DNA from: Thermoproteota archaeon
GTDB lineage: Archaea; Thermoproteota; Methanomethylicia; Methanomethylicales; Methanomethylicaceae
Direction: 5' to 3'
DNA length: 64,000 nucleotides
Assembly (NCBI GenBank): GCA_020832905.1
Contig: JAJHRG010000002.1
Span: 62,001-126,000, forward strand
The notes under the pieces were generated by a model. It did no database searches. It was not told where the DNA came from and was given only the letters and a program-made list of their open reading frames with translations. A program made the position numbers and the translations under genes. This document shows, piece by piece, positions 53,225-62,722 of the stretch (the stretch's first letter is position 1; every line of letters begins with the position of its first letter).

Positions 53225-53741
53225 CTTAATAATAACAAGTAAAAGAAGAAATGAAATTAGATGTGAAAAAGAATTCTTAGTATTATCAAATATATTAGGA
53301 TTAGAAGATGTAGAAATTGAAAGAACAAAATTTTCAGGAGTTATCATTTGTAAAGTCAATGAAGATCCTTTAAATTTCATAAAAAAAGCAAAAAAAGTAA
53401 TTGAAGAAGATCCATGGAGTTTCAGATATATACAGAGAATTATTCCTATTCAAAAAGTATGTGAAGTTAGTAAAATAAAAGAAGTTATAAAAGATTTTCA
53501 AATTCCTAAAGATAGTACATTTAAAGTAATTATAAATAAAAGAGGATGTGATATAAGAAAAGAGGAAATAATTAAGGAAATTATATCTATTATTAATGGG
53601 AAAGTGAATTTAGAAAATCCTGATTATATTATTAATATAGAAATAATTGAAAATATTGCAGGATTATCACTAATAAAAGAAGAAGACATTATATCTATAC
53701 CAAAACTTCAGGAAAAAGTACTATCTAGTGAGATCGAATAA
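53211..53741 (+). CDS. THUMP-domain RNA-binding protein (Tan1-like)
   Basis: 176 residues from a TTG overlapping the previous gene by 14 bases. The N-terminal strand LIITSKRRNEIRCEKEFLVL and the THUMP region (about 60-165, VEEDPWSFRYIQRIIPI-type lead, key part DPWSFRYIQRIIPIQ) resemble archaeal homologues of Tan1, the tRNA-binding partner of Kre33/TmcA for N4-acetylcytidine at tRNA position 12. No catalytic domain is attached. Its setting among Sua5 and Cgi121 fits a tRNA modification role. The 3' end overlaps the convergent cgi121 by 21 bases. Confidence 0.78.
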   Translation: MREFNLIITSKRRNEIRCEKEFLVLSNILGLEDVEIERTKFSGVIICKVNEDPLNFIKKAKKVIEEDPWSFRYIQRIIPIQKVCEVSKIKEVIKDFQIPKDSTFKVIINKRGCDIRKEEIIKEIISIINGKVNLENPDYIINIEIIENIAGLSLIKEEDIISIPKLQEKVLSSEIE

Positions 53742-54251
53742 TGCAATTTTTTCTAAAACTAAAGATTGTATAGCAATTTCTTCAGATTCATATAGTTTTT
53801 TTGCTATTAAAAATTCCTTTTCATTTATTTTAAAAAGATCAATTAATTTTCTTATCTTTTCATTATTTATTTTAATTAGTGATTCATCTTCTACACTATA
53901 TTTTAGTAATTCATTTAAAAATAATTCTAATTTTTCTTTATCTTCTGAAAATGCAATTAAAATACATTTCTCATTTTTTACTCCTATTTTATCTAAAGCT
54001 TCTTTTATTTGTCTTGTAGCTGATACTGATAAAAGAAGTTCCATTGGTAAGGATTTTGCAATATTTCTCTTTTCTTTCCATGCTCTAATAGTAATTTTAA
54101 AAGCATATATAATATGCTCATATCCTGCAATTAATTCACTATTAAAAACTTGAGTTTTAACAATTTCATCATGTAATACTTTTTTTACATCAGTCTTTAG
54201 AATAATTGGAATTATAAAGAAATAATAATTTTCATAGGTTCCACTATACAT
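53721..54251 (-). CDS. cgi121: KEOPS complex subunit Cgi121
   Basis: 176 residues. The family signature is FNSELIAGYEHIIYAFKIT near 36-54 followed by NIAKSLPMELLLSVSATRQI and EALDKIGVK. Cgi121 binds tRNA and Bud32 in the KEOPS complex, which with Sua5 makes t6A. The C-terminal 50 residues (about 125-176) are an extra predicted helical part. The gene is convergent with the THUMP gene and 8 bases from the phosphoribosyltransferase stop. Confidence 0.82.
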   Translation of the reverse strand: MYSGTYENYYFFIIPIILKTDVKKVLHDEIVKTQVFNSELIAGYEHIIYAFKITIRAWKEKRNIAKSLPMELLLSVSATRQIKEALDKIGVKNEKCILIAFSEDKEKLELFLNELLKYSVEDESLIKINNEKIRKLIDLFKINEKEFLIAKKLYESEEIAIQSLVLEKIALFDLTR

Positions 54252-54259
54252 AGTTTTTT

Positions 54260-54817
54260 TTAAATTACTAAGTCTATATATTCTTTGGGAATACCAATAG
54301 AGATTAGTTTTTCTTTTATACTTTCTTTTGATTCATTTTTCCACATATTAATTAATTGCTCAATACTTTCTCTTATTTCCCATGGATAAATTATCCAAGA
54401 ATCTACAATTTCAACATAATAATCTGGAGTAATTTTAGACCATGGTTTCATGTGTATTGTAGCAGTTTTTACTTCTTTTGCTCCCATAGAAGTGATATAT
54501 TGTTTAGCAAGACTCATACTTTCTCCACTATCAACTACATCATCTACAATTAATACAGATTTACCATCTGGAGGTTCAGAAATTGGCTGAGTTATTATTG
54601 GTTTACTAGCTTTTTTTCCAATACCTTTATAAAATTCAATTCTTAATGATGCTAAATTCTTTATACTTAGTAAATCTGATAATAAACGTGCTACAATCCA
54701 TCCTCCTCTTGCAATACCAACAATCATATCTGGATGATATTTATCACTTAAAATTTTATATGTAAGAGTAATAACTGATGATTGTATTTTATTCCAATCT
54801 ATTACTAATATTTTCAT
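54260..54817 (-). CDS. Purine-type phosphoribosyltransferase
   Basis: 185 residues of the type I PRTase fold. The PRPP loop is VLIVDDVVDSGESMSLAKQ near 87-105, with the pyrophosphate loop GIARGGWIVARLLSDLL near 34. The hood region (about 130-160) includes SWIIYPWE, typical of archaeal and bacterial xanthine-guanine PRTase-like proteins. It probably salvages guanine, xanthine or hypoxanthine. It is 3 bases from the ubiquitin-like gene on the same strand. Confidence 0.82.
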   Translation of the reverse strand: MKILVIDWNKIQSSVITLTYKILSDKYHPDMIVGIARGGWIVARLLSDLLSIKNLASLRIEFYKGIGKKASKPIITQPISEPPDGKSVLIVDDVVDSGESMSLAKQYITSMGAKEVKTATIHMKPWSKITPDYYVEIVDSWIIYPWEIRESIEQLINMWKNESKESIKEKLISIGIPKEYIDLVI

Positions 54818-54820
54818 TAA

Positions 54821-55114
54821 CTAACCTCCATGAACTGTTGGTAATATAATAATTTCATCTCCATCTTTTATTTTTGAATTTAAACCTCCAGTAAGATTAA
54901 AATCCTTTCCATTAATGAAAATTACTATATCTGAACGAAGATTACCTTCTTCATTAAATAATCTTGATTTTACTTTAGGAGATTCTTTATTTCTTAAATA
55001 ATTTAGTAAATCCTTAAGTGAATTTCCTTCTATGCTAATAGATTTTATAGGTTCTTCAGAAAGTCCTTTTAGTACAGCCATATACTTTAAAACTATAGTA
55101 GGAATTTTTATCAC
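54821..55114 (-). CDS. Ubiquitin-like small modifier/sulfur carrier protein (MoaD/SAMP type)
   Basis: 97 residues with a beta-grasp pattern: TIVLKYMAVLKGLSEEP at the start, LRSDIVIFINGKDF, GGLNSKIKDGDEIIILPTVHGG at the end (key part DGDEIIILPTVHGG). The C-terminal Gly-Gly is the site of adenylation and thiocarboxylate formation. Such proteins provide sulfur to molybdopterin or tRNA thiolation, or are conjugated to proteins as SAMPs in archaea. Context does not decide between these. A C/D sRNA is encoded just upstream on the same strand. Confidence 0.83.
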   Translation of the reverse strand: MIKIPTIVLKYMAVLKGLSEEPIKSISIEGNSLKDLLNYLRNKESPKVKSRLFNEEGNLRSDIVIFINGKDFNLTGGLNSKIKDGDEIIILPTVHGG

Positions 55115-55118
55115 CCAT

Positions 55119-55182
55119 AAAAATCAGTGGAGGTGCTTTTCTTCATTGTTTCCTCAGAGCAGGTCAACCTCCTCATCTAGTT
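55119..55182 (-). ncRNA. Box C/D sRNA
   Basis: On the minus strand between eS17 and the ubiquitin-like gene: C box GATGAGG (55171-55177), a 13-nt guide AGGTTGACCTGCT, D' CTGA (55154-55157), a 6-nt spacer, C' AATGAAG (55141-55147), a second 13-nt guide AAAAGCACCTCCA, and D box CTGA (55124-55127). The equal guide lengths and box spacing are a textbook fit to archaeal C/D sRNAs. The terminal stem is weak. G+C content is clearly higher than around it. Targets would be AGCAGGTCAACCT and TGGAGGTGCTTTT-type sequences; I could not assign them. Confidence 0.72.
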
Positions 55183-55208
55183 AAACTATATACTTTGAAT
55201 AATATAAA

Positions 55209-55427
55209 CTATGCTGCTGAAGTTTTAGATTCTTCTAATTTCTTCTTTCTTGCTAGTATTCTTGTAATATATCCAGCAACTCTATTTCTCAAATGCTTAC
55301 TTCTTATATTTGTATACTTACATACTAACTGTTTATTAGTATTGAAATCAGTTGTAAATGTATTTGGAAATGTTTCTACTAGTTTTCTTGCTATTATTTT
55401 TACTTTGCTTACTCTAACTTTTCCCAT
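55209..55427 (-). CDS. rps17e: Ribosomal protein eS17
   Basis: 72 residues. It follows the S17e pattern: MGKVRVSKVKIIARKLVE at the start, FTTDFNTNKQLVCKYTNIRSK in part, and HLRNRVAGYITRILARKKK. A short Lys/Glu tail follows. It is a small-subunit protein conserved in Archaea and Eukarya. It diverges from the histone gene across about 64 AT-rich bases. Confidence 0.93.
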   Translation of the reverse strand: MGKVRVSKVKIIARKLVETFPNTFTTDFNTNKQLVCKYTNIRSKHLRNRVAGYITRILARKKKLEESKTSAA

Positions 55428-55491
55428 ATTATTTTGGGAAATAAAAACAAAAATTTAAGATTTTCTAAAAATAAAATTAGAGGGAGGGAGT

Positions 55492-55722
55492 ATGCCTGAT
55501 ATAGCATTATCAGCAGTTGATAGAATTATGAGAAAAGCAGGAGCTGAAAGAGTTAGTGAAGATGGTGTTGAAGCATTAAGAGATATTTTAGAAACTATTG
55601 CATTAGAAATTTCTAGAGAAGCTGTTGCTTTAGCAAAACATGCAGGAAGAAAAACTGTTAATGCTGAAGATATAAAATTAGTAAGTAGGAGATTATTAAC
55701 ATTAACTAAATTAGGTATATGA
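55492..55722 (+). CDS. Archaeal histone
   Basis: 76 residues, GGGAGGGAG 4 bases before the ATG. A single histone fold with no tails: LSAVDRIMRKAGAERVSEDG near 6-25, EISREAVALAKHAGRKTVNA near 39-58, and EDIKLVSRRLL. The conserved RKAGAxRVS and AGRKTV DNA-contact loops are intact. It wraps DNA as dimers and longer fibres. Histones occur in some but not all TACK lineages, being absent from Sulfolobales, so this narrows the placement. Confidence 0.96.
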   Translation: MPDIALSAVDRIMRKAGAERVSEDGVEALRDILETIALEISREAVALAKHAGRKTVNAEDIKLVSRRLLTLTKLGI

Positions 55723-55728
55723 TAGAAA

Positions 55729-55740
55729 TCTATATATAGA
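55729..55740 (+). promoter_or_regulatory. TATA box of the thermosome gene
   Basis: The sequence TCTATATATAGA lies about 45-54 bases upstream of the thermosome ATG (55783), and GGTGAT (55769-55774) is its ribosome binding site, so the message has a short leader of about 25 bases. The palindromic form of the box could also overlap a regulator site, which cannot be judged from one copy. Confidence 0.5.
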
Positions 55741-55782
55741 AGTAGTAATCTTTCTTTTTTTGCATAAAATGGTGATTTCTCT

Positions 55783-57435
<1,653 letters not shown>

Positions 57436-57460
57436 ATTTTTTATTATTTTTTTCTTTTTT
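57436..57460 (+). terminator. T-tract terminator after the thermosome gene
   Basis: Immediately after the stop, the plus strand runs ATTTTTTATTATTTTTTTCTTTTTT, 20 or more T in 25 bases. This is the strongest terminator-like tract in the window. It ends just before the GGAGG ribosome binding site of the next gene, so fap7 transcription must start within or downstream of it, or depend on readthrough. Confidence 0.6.
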
Positions 57461-57473
57461 TGGAGGTTTTTTT

Positions 57474-58031
57474 ATTAATATTGTTATAACTGGAACACCA
57501 GGAGTTGGTAAAACTACAATTACAAAAATTTTAGCTGAAAAATTAGGCTTTAAGATTATTGAATTAAATAAATTTGCTATTGAAGTTAATGGAATAATAG
57601 GATATGATTCTGAAAAAGATGCTCAAATAATTAATGAAAAAATTATAAAAAGAGAATTAAGAAAGATTTTGGAAAAAGAAAATAACTTCATAATAGAAGG
57701 TCATTGGGGAGAAATTGTTCCTAAAGATTTTGTTGATATTGTAATTGTAATAAGAACAAATCCCTTAGTACTAAGAGAAAGACTAAGAAAAAAAGGATAT
57801 AAAGAAGAAAAAATAAAAGAGAATGTTCAAGCAGAATTATTAGATTATTGTTTAATAAAAGCAATAGAAGCTTTTGGTGAAGATAAAGTCTTTGAAGTGG
57901 ATAATACTAATAAAGAAATAAATGTAGTTGTAGATGAAATTATAAAGATAATAAAAGAAAGAAAAGGAAATAAGCCTGGAAAAATAGACTGGATAGAAAC
58001 CTTGGGAGATAAGGTTAAAGAAATACTTTAA
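57474..58031 (+). CDS. AK6/Fap7-type adenylate kinase with an apparent ATT start codon
   Basis: 185 residues if translation begins at ATT (57474), 7 bases after GGAGG. The first residues then read (M)NIVITGTPGVGKTTITKIL, the family's N-terminal P-loop; no ATG, GTG or TTG occurs in frame before 57669, which is inside the protein. Further motifs are FIIEGHWGEIVP near 64 and IVIRTNPLVLRERLRKKGY near 82. Archaeal Fap7/AK6 is a broad nucleoside monophosphate kinase that helps mature 40S/30S subunits with uS11. A sequencing error at the start codon cannot be ruled out. Confidence 0.85.
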   Translation: MNIVITGTPGVGKTTITKILAEKLGFKIIELNKFAIEVNGIIGYDSEKDAQIINEKIIKRELRKILEKENNFIIEGHWGEIVPKDFVDIVIVIRTNPLVLRERLRKKGYKEEKIKENVQAELLDYCLIKAIEAFGEDKVFEVDNTNKEINVVVDEIIKIIKERKGNKPGKIDWIETLGDKVKEIL

Positions 58032-58081
58032 ATTAAAATTAAGAGATAATCTTATAACTATTAGTAAGTATTTTTATAAGG

Positions 58082-58513
58082 ATGGATATGTCTCTAACGA
58101 CTACTCGTAAATATATTAATGAATTAAATAATTTCATTGATAGAAATGTAAAAGTAATTACAATTAGAGGAGCAATTTATGAAGGTAAATTACTAGGATT
58201 TGATGCTTCAAATTTAAGTGTATGCTTAGGAGATGTAGTTGTTGGAAATGAAAAATATGCAAGAGTTATAATTCGTGGAGATGCAATTTCAGAAATACTA
58301 CTAAAGGAAAAACCATTTGATTTAAAAGGATTATCAGAAAGATTATCTAAGGTCTTTCCAAATATGGTAAAATATTATGAAGATGCTGGGGTAATAACAG
58401 TAATGGATAGAATAAAAGTAACAGCTAAGGGTGTTGAAGGAAGTGGACCAATGTTTGAAAGAGTAAAAAAGATTTATGAGCAATATGTTATGGAGCAAAC
58501 ATCTGAGGGCTAA
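58082..58513 (+). CDS. Lsm/Sm-like protein with C-terminal domain (SmAP3 type)
   Basis: 143 residues (Met3 is an alternative start). The Lsm domain covers about 12-80 with NNFIDRNVKVITIRGAIYEGKLLGFDASNLSV (key part VKVITIRGAIYEGKLLGFD) as Sm1 and YARVIIRGDAISEI as Sm2. About 65 further residues make the extra alpha/beta domain found in crenarchaeal SmAP3. Sm-like proteins form rings that bind RNA tails. It lies 5 bases upstream of the archaeosine TGT gene, so the pair is cotranscribed. Confidence 0.88.
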   Translation: MDMSLTTTRKYINELNNFIDRNVKVITIRGAIYEGKLLGFDASNLSVCLGDVVVGNEKYARVIIRGDAISEILLKEKPFDLKGLSERLSKVFPNMVKYYEDAGVITVMDRIKVTAKGVEGSGPMFERVKKIYEQYVMEQTSEG

Positions 58514-58518
58514 GATTA

Positions 58519-60033
58519 ATGTGCTTTGAAGTAAAAGAAAGAGATCTCTGTGGAAGAATAGGAGTACTTAAAACAAGAAGAGGAAATATTGAAACACCAT
58601 ATGTAATGCCAGTAGTAAATCCTATAAGAAACATAATAGAACCTAGTGAATTAAAATCAGAATTTGGATTTAATATGATAATTACAAACTCATATATAAT
58701 ATGGAAGCATTATAAGGATAATATTAAAGATGTACATGAAATTACTAAATTTGATGGTCCAATAATGACAGATTCAGGAGCTTATCAATTATTAGTTTAT
58801 GGTGATATAGAAGTAAGTAATAAAGAGATAATAGAATATCAAGAAAAAATAGGAAGTGATATTGGAGTAATATTGGATGTACCTACTGGAGCACATGCTA
58901 GTAGAGAAGAAGCAGAATATACAGTTATGGAGACTATAAGAAGAGCAAAAGAAAGTATTTCATATAGAAAGGAAAAAGATATACTTTGGGCAGGACCTAT
59001 ACAAGGTGGAACTTATTTAGATCTTTTAGAATATTGTGCAAAAGAAATAGGAAAAATGGATTTTCATATACATCCATTAGGTAGTCCAACTCAAATTTTA
59101 GAAGAATATAATTATTCTAAAATTGTAGATATGATAGTAACAGCAAAAAGAGTACTACCACCAGAAAGAGCATTTCATCTTTTTGGAGCAGGACATCCAA
59201 TGATGTTATCTCTTGCAGTAGCACTTGGTTGTGATTTATTTGATTCTGCAGCTTATGCACTATATGCAAAAGATGGAAGATATATGACTCAAAATGGAAC
59301 TATGAGAATTGAAGAATTAAAAGAACTTCCTTGTTGCTGTCCAGTTTGTAATAAATATAGTGCTAAGGAGTTAATGGAAATGGAAAAAGAAAATCGTGAA
59401 AAATTAATAGCTAAACATAATCTCTATAAAGTAAAAGAAGAAATAAAATTAATAAAAGAAGCAATAAGAGAAGGAACTCTTTGGGAATTACTTGAAGCTA
59501 GATGTAGATCACATCCAAGACTTTATGAGGCTTTTAAAAGATTATCACTATATGTTGATTATATTGAAGAAAATGATCCTGTTGTAAATAAGAAAGTAAG
59601 AGGATTATTTTTCTATGATGAAACATCAATAATGAGACCAGAAATTTTAAGATATAAAAAAAGAATAATAGAACGTTATACTAAACCAAAAGATAAGTTA
59701 ATATTAGTACCTATGCCAAAAGAAAAACCATTTAATAAATCAAAAATATTCAAGAAGCTTAAAAAAATTGTAGGAGATGAATATCATATTTGTTTTTATG
59801 GAGATCCTTTTGGTATAGTACCATCAGAACTTTCTGAGACTTTTCCATTATCACAATTTGAAAGTGCATTAGATAATATGAAAACATGGAAGAGTTTTGC
59901 AATAGAGTTTATAAAATCAAAAGAATATAAAGAAGTAATAATTATTGGAGAAGAATTAGAAGGAGCAAAATCATTAAGTTCTATTAATGATTTAGAAAAG
60001 TATTTTAGGTGTAAAAATGAGAATATTTCTTGA
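58519..60033 (+). CDS. tgtA: Archaeosine tRNA-guanine transglycosylase (TgtA), without a PUA domain
   Basis: 504 residues. The catalytic barrel has IMTDSGAYQLLVYGDIEV near 88 (nucleophile-region Asp), DVPTGAHASREEAE, WAGPIQGGTYLDL near 156, and the zinc-binding CCCPVCNKYSAKEL near 270. Residues about 340-504 form the C1/C2 region with FFYDETSIMRPE. Full archaeal TgtA proteins often carry a C-terminal PUA domain; here it is absent and may be on a separate polypeptide. It exchanges guanine 15 in tRNA for preQ0 on the way to archaeosine. Confidence 0.93.
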   Translation: MCFEVKERDLCGRIGVLKTRRGNIETPYVMPVVNPIRNIIEPSELKSEFGFNMIITNSYIIWKHYKDNIKDVHEITKFDGPIMTDSGAYQLLVYGDIEVSNKEIIEYQEKIGSDIGVILDVPTGAHASREEAEYTVMETIRRAKESISYRKEKDILWAGPIQGGTYLDLLEYCAKEIGKMDFHIHPLGSPTQILEEYNYSKIVDMIVTAKRVLPPERAFHLFGAGHPMMLSLAVALGCDLFDSAAYALYAKDGRYMTQNGTMRIEELKELPCCCPVCNKYSAKELMEMEKENREKLIAKHNLYKVKEEIKLIKEAIREGTLWELLEARCRSHPRLYEAFKRLSLYVDYIEENDPVVNKKVRGLFFYDETSIMRPEILRYKKRIIERYTKPKDKLILVPMPKEKPFNKSKIFKKLKKIVGDEYHICFYGDPFGIVPSELSETFPLSQFESALDNMKTWKSFAIEFIKSKEYKEVIIIGEELEGAKSLSSINDLEKYFRCKNENIS

Positions 60034-60607
60034 TTTACATATTCATACAAATAGTTCTCCAGATAGTACTATAACATTAAATCAATTAATTAGTGAATTA
60101 TTTAGAGCTGGAATAAGTGCTATAGCAATTACAGATCATGAAACAATGGAAGGATATAAGAGAATAAAGAATAGTGCTTTCTTTAAAGAAATTTTAGTAA
60201 TACCAGGAATTGAGATAACAACTACACTAGGAGATATAATAATATTAGGATTAGAAAATCCACCAATAATTAAAGATCCATTTATATTATTAGATGAAGT
60301 TAAAAAAGAAGGAGGATTTATTTTGGCACCTCATCCATTTGATAATAAAAGAAAATCTCTAGGAAATTTATGTGCAAAATTAAGAGTAGATTTTATAGAA
60401 GTTTATAATGGAAGAAGTGATGCAAAAGCAAATAAAGAAGCAAGAGAATTTGCTATTGCACTAAAAATGAAAATGGTTGGAGGAAGTGATGCTCATAGAA
60501 AGGAAGAAATAGGTAGTGTAATAAATGTTTTAGAATGTGAAAAAAATATTGATGATATTTTTAGTAATTTAATGAAAGGTTGTAAAATTATTGTAAAAAA
60601 GAAATAA
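60017..60607 (+). CDS. PHP-domain phosphoesterase
   Basis: 196 residues starting with an ATG 17 bases inside the tgtA end. The metal-binding motifs of PHP phosphatases are complete: DLHIHTNSSPDS near 5, AITDHETMEG near 36, PGIEITT near 62, APHPFDNKR near 101, and GGSDAHRKEE near 155. The enzymes hydrolyse phosphate monoesters or nucleotides, for example histidinol phosphate or AMP-like substrates. The substrate is unassigned. Its stop abuts the stop of the PAC2 gene. Confidence 0.88.
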   Translation: MRIFLDLHIHTNSSPDSTITLNQLISELFRAGISAIAITDHETMEGYKRIKNSAFFKEILVIPGIEITTTLGDIIILGLENPPIIKDPFILLDEVKKEGGFILAPHPFDNKRKSLGNLCAKLRVDFIEVYNGRSDAKANKEAREFAIALKMKMVGGSDAHRKEEIGSVINVLECEKNIDDIFSNLMKGCKIIVKKK

Positions 60608-61354
60608 TTAGAGATATAGCATCTTATGATCTGTCCTTATACGTTCTTGTCTCTGCTTTATTAATTCTTGTATTTCTTCTTCTATCTTATGAGCATCACT
60701 TATTAGTTGAGATGTATCTATAGCTAAACCAGTAATTTTATTTAAGAATTCAATAGCAATAGCTGCTGCCATTGGATCTGGTCTTGCTGGATTTGCATAT
60801 GGAAGTAAAGCAATAGCAGGGAAGTTATTTATTTCAAAGTAAGAAAGCATAATTGCAAGTGGACCAACTACAAATAATCCTTTTTCTAATATTGGAATTC
60901 CTATTTTATCTATATCCTTAAAACTACTTGTTATTACACATCTTATTTTATCATTTTCAGAAGTTTTAAGTCTATTATCTAAGCCTCCTATTAAGTAAGC
61001 TCCTTTAAACTTCTCTTTTATTGCCCATTCTGCAAGAGCTCTTGAAAAACTATTTCTTTCTCTTGAATGAGGTGGAACATTAGTTAAAACAAATACATAC
61101 TCATTATATTTATATATTTCAAAAGGAAGAGAAATTTTTGATTCATCCATACATACAAATGGAGGCATTAAATCTGTAAAAATATAACCAATTAATTCAG
61201 GATTTAAACTTGTAATAATATGCTTTACTGTTATATAACCAGTTGCACCTAAACCATGAAAACCTGTAATTAATATAGAGTTTTTTAGATTTATCTTCTT
61301 TACATGAAATTCTATTGGCAATATAAACACCTCAAGATTATCTCCTAATTTCAT
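60608..61354 (-). CDS. PAC2-family (proteasome assembly chaperone-like) protein
   Basis: 248 residues. PAC2 phrases are ILITGFHGLGATGYITVKHI near 28-47, IFTDLMPPFVCMDES near 58, and VPPHSRERNSFSRALAEWA (in part). A C-terminal helical tail with EEEIQELIKQRQERIRTDHK (in part) follows. Archaeal PbaA/PbaB proteins of this superfamily bind proteasome alpha subunits, though many PAC2 proteins have no known role. It is transcribed divergently from the beta-CASP nuclease gene; their starts are 78 bases apart. Confidence 0.87.
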   Translation of the reverse strand: MKLGDNLEVFILPIEFHVKKINLKNSILITGFHGLGATGYITVKHIITSLNPELIGYIFTDLMPPFVCMDESKISLPFEIYKYNEYVFVLTNVPPHSRERNSFSRALAEWAIKEKFKGAYLIGGLDNRLKTSENDKIRCVITSSFKDIDKIGIPILEKGLFVVGPLAIMLSYFEINNFPAIALLPYANPARPDPMAAAIAIEFLNKITGLAIDTSQLISDAHKIEEEIQELIKQRQERIRTDHKMLYL

Positions 61355-61432
61355 AAACTATTTATTAAACTTTACTAAAATAAGGAAAAAATTTAAAAAA
61401 TTAATTAATTGATAAAAAAAGGGAAAATTAAA

Positions 61433-62683
61433 ATGATAAAAATAAGTATACTTGGTGGAGGAAAGGAAGTAGGAAGATCTGGATTTGAAATTCGTGGAGA
61501 TGATACTACTATTCTACTAGATTATGGAGTAATGTTAAAAGGTAATAGACCAATATTTCCACTTTCTATTCCTCCAAGAGAAATAGATGGAATAATATTA
61601 ACTCATGCTCATTTAGATCATTCTGGTGCTCTTCCTATTTTTTATGTATCTGAAAATCCAAGAATTTATATGAGACCAATTACTAAAGAGCTTACAGAAT
61701 TGTTAATAAGAGATTTATTGCATTTATCAGCTTATTTTCTACCTTATGAGGCTCTTGAATTAAAATTAATGATAGAAAAAGCAAGAAAGATAAAGAGAAA
61801 TTTTAAAATAAAAAATATTGAAGTAAAAACTTTTAATTCAGGTCATATACCTGGAAGTATTAATGTATTATTAAATATTAATGGTAAGAAAATATGGTAT
61901 TCTGGTGATATTAATACAAGAGAAACAGCATTATTAAATAAAGGAGAAATACCTAATGAAGAAATAGATTTTGCAATTATAGAAAGTACTTATGCATTAG
62001 TAGATCATCCACCAAGAGAAGAATGTGAAAGAAAATTAATTAAAATTCTTAATGAAGTTATTGAAGGAGGAGGAAGAGTTTTAATTCCTGCATTTTCAGT
62101 AGGAAGAACTCAAGAAATTTTATGTGTTTTAAAAAAACATAATTTCAAATATCCAGTAGTAATAGATGGAATGAGTAGAGCAGCTACAAAAATTATAGCA
62201 AAATGGCCAAATGAATTAAGAGATTATAAACTATTAAAAAGTGCTATGTCAAAAGCTTTTTGGATAAAAGGTCAAAAAGATAGAGATAGAGTACTAAAAA
62301 GACCATGTGTTATAATAACTTCATCTGGAATGCTAACAGGAGGAGCATCAGCATATTATATGGATATTATGAGAAATAATGAAAAAGATTGTGTAGTATT
62401 AGTATCATATCAAATTCCTGGTACTCCTGGAAGAACTTTATTAGATGAAAAAGTATATGGATTAAATAAAGAAAAAGTAAAATGTAGAGTAGAGTGGATT
62501 GATTTTTCATCTCATTGTGGAAGAAGTGAATTATTAAAAATAATAAAATCACTTAAAGGAAATCCAGAAGTTTTATGTATTCATGGTGATGAAAATTCAT
62601 GTGAAGGTTTGGCTAATGAAATAAAACAAGAAATAGGATTAAAAGCTTATGCACCTTCACCAGGTGAGTCATTTATTATCTGA
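61433..62683 (+). CDS. Beta-CASP metallo-beta-lactamase ribonuclease (aCPSF2-like)
   Basis: 416 residues from the ATG at 61433; a TTG eight codons upstream is in frame. The MBL motif is THAHLDHSGALP near 60-71, further zinc ligands lie in SGHIPGSINVL and YSGDINTRET, and beta-CASP motifs A (ESTYA), B (PAFSVGRTQE) and C (SFSSHCGR-like DFSSHCGRSE near 365) are present. There are no KH domains, so it is the short aCPSF2 type rather than aCPSF1. It is expected to act in RNA 5'-3' exonucleolytic or endonucleolytic processing. Confidence 0.92.
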   Translation: MIKISILGGGKEVGRSGFEIRGDDTTILLDYGVMLKGNRPIFPLSIPPREIDGIILTHAHLDHSGALPIFYVSENPRIYMRPITKELTELLIRDLLHLSAYFLPYEALELKLMIEKARKIKRNFKIKNIEVKTFNSGHIPGSINVLLNINGKKIWYSGDINTRETALLNKGEIPNEEIDFAIIESTYALVDHPPREECERKLIKILNEVIEGGGRVLIPAFSVGRTQEILCVLKKHNFKYPVVIDGMSRAATKIIAKWPNELRDYKLLKSAMSKAFWIKGQKDRDRVLKRPCVIITSSGMLTGGASAYYMDIMRNNEKDCVVLVSYQIPGTPGRTLLDEKVYGLNKEKVKCRVEWIDFSSHCGRSELLKIIKSLKGNPEVLCIHGDENSCEGLANEIKQEIGLKAYAPSPGESFII

Positions 62684-62722
62684 TAATATATTTAGAAAAA
62701 TTTTTGAATTATAAGTAAAAAT

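Noticed and set aside
57669-58031. Short adenylate kinase starting at the TTG at 57669
   Set aside because: The P-loop and Walker A residues lie upstream in the same frame; a protein starting there could not bind ATP.
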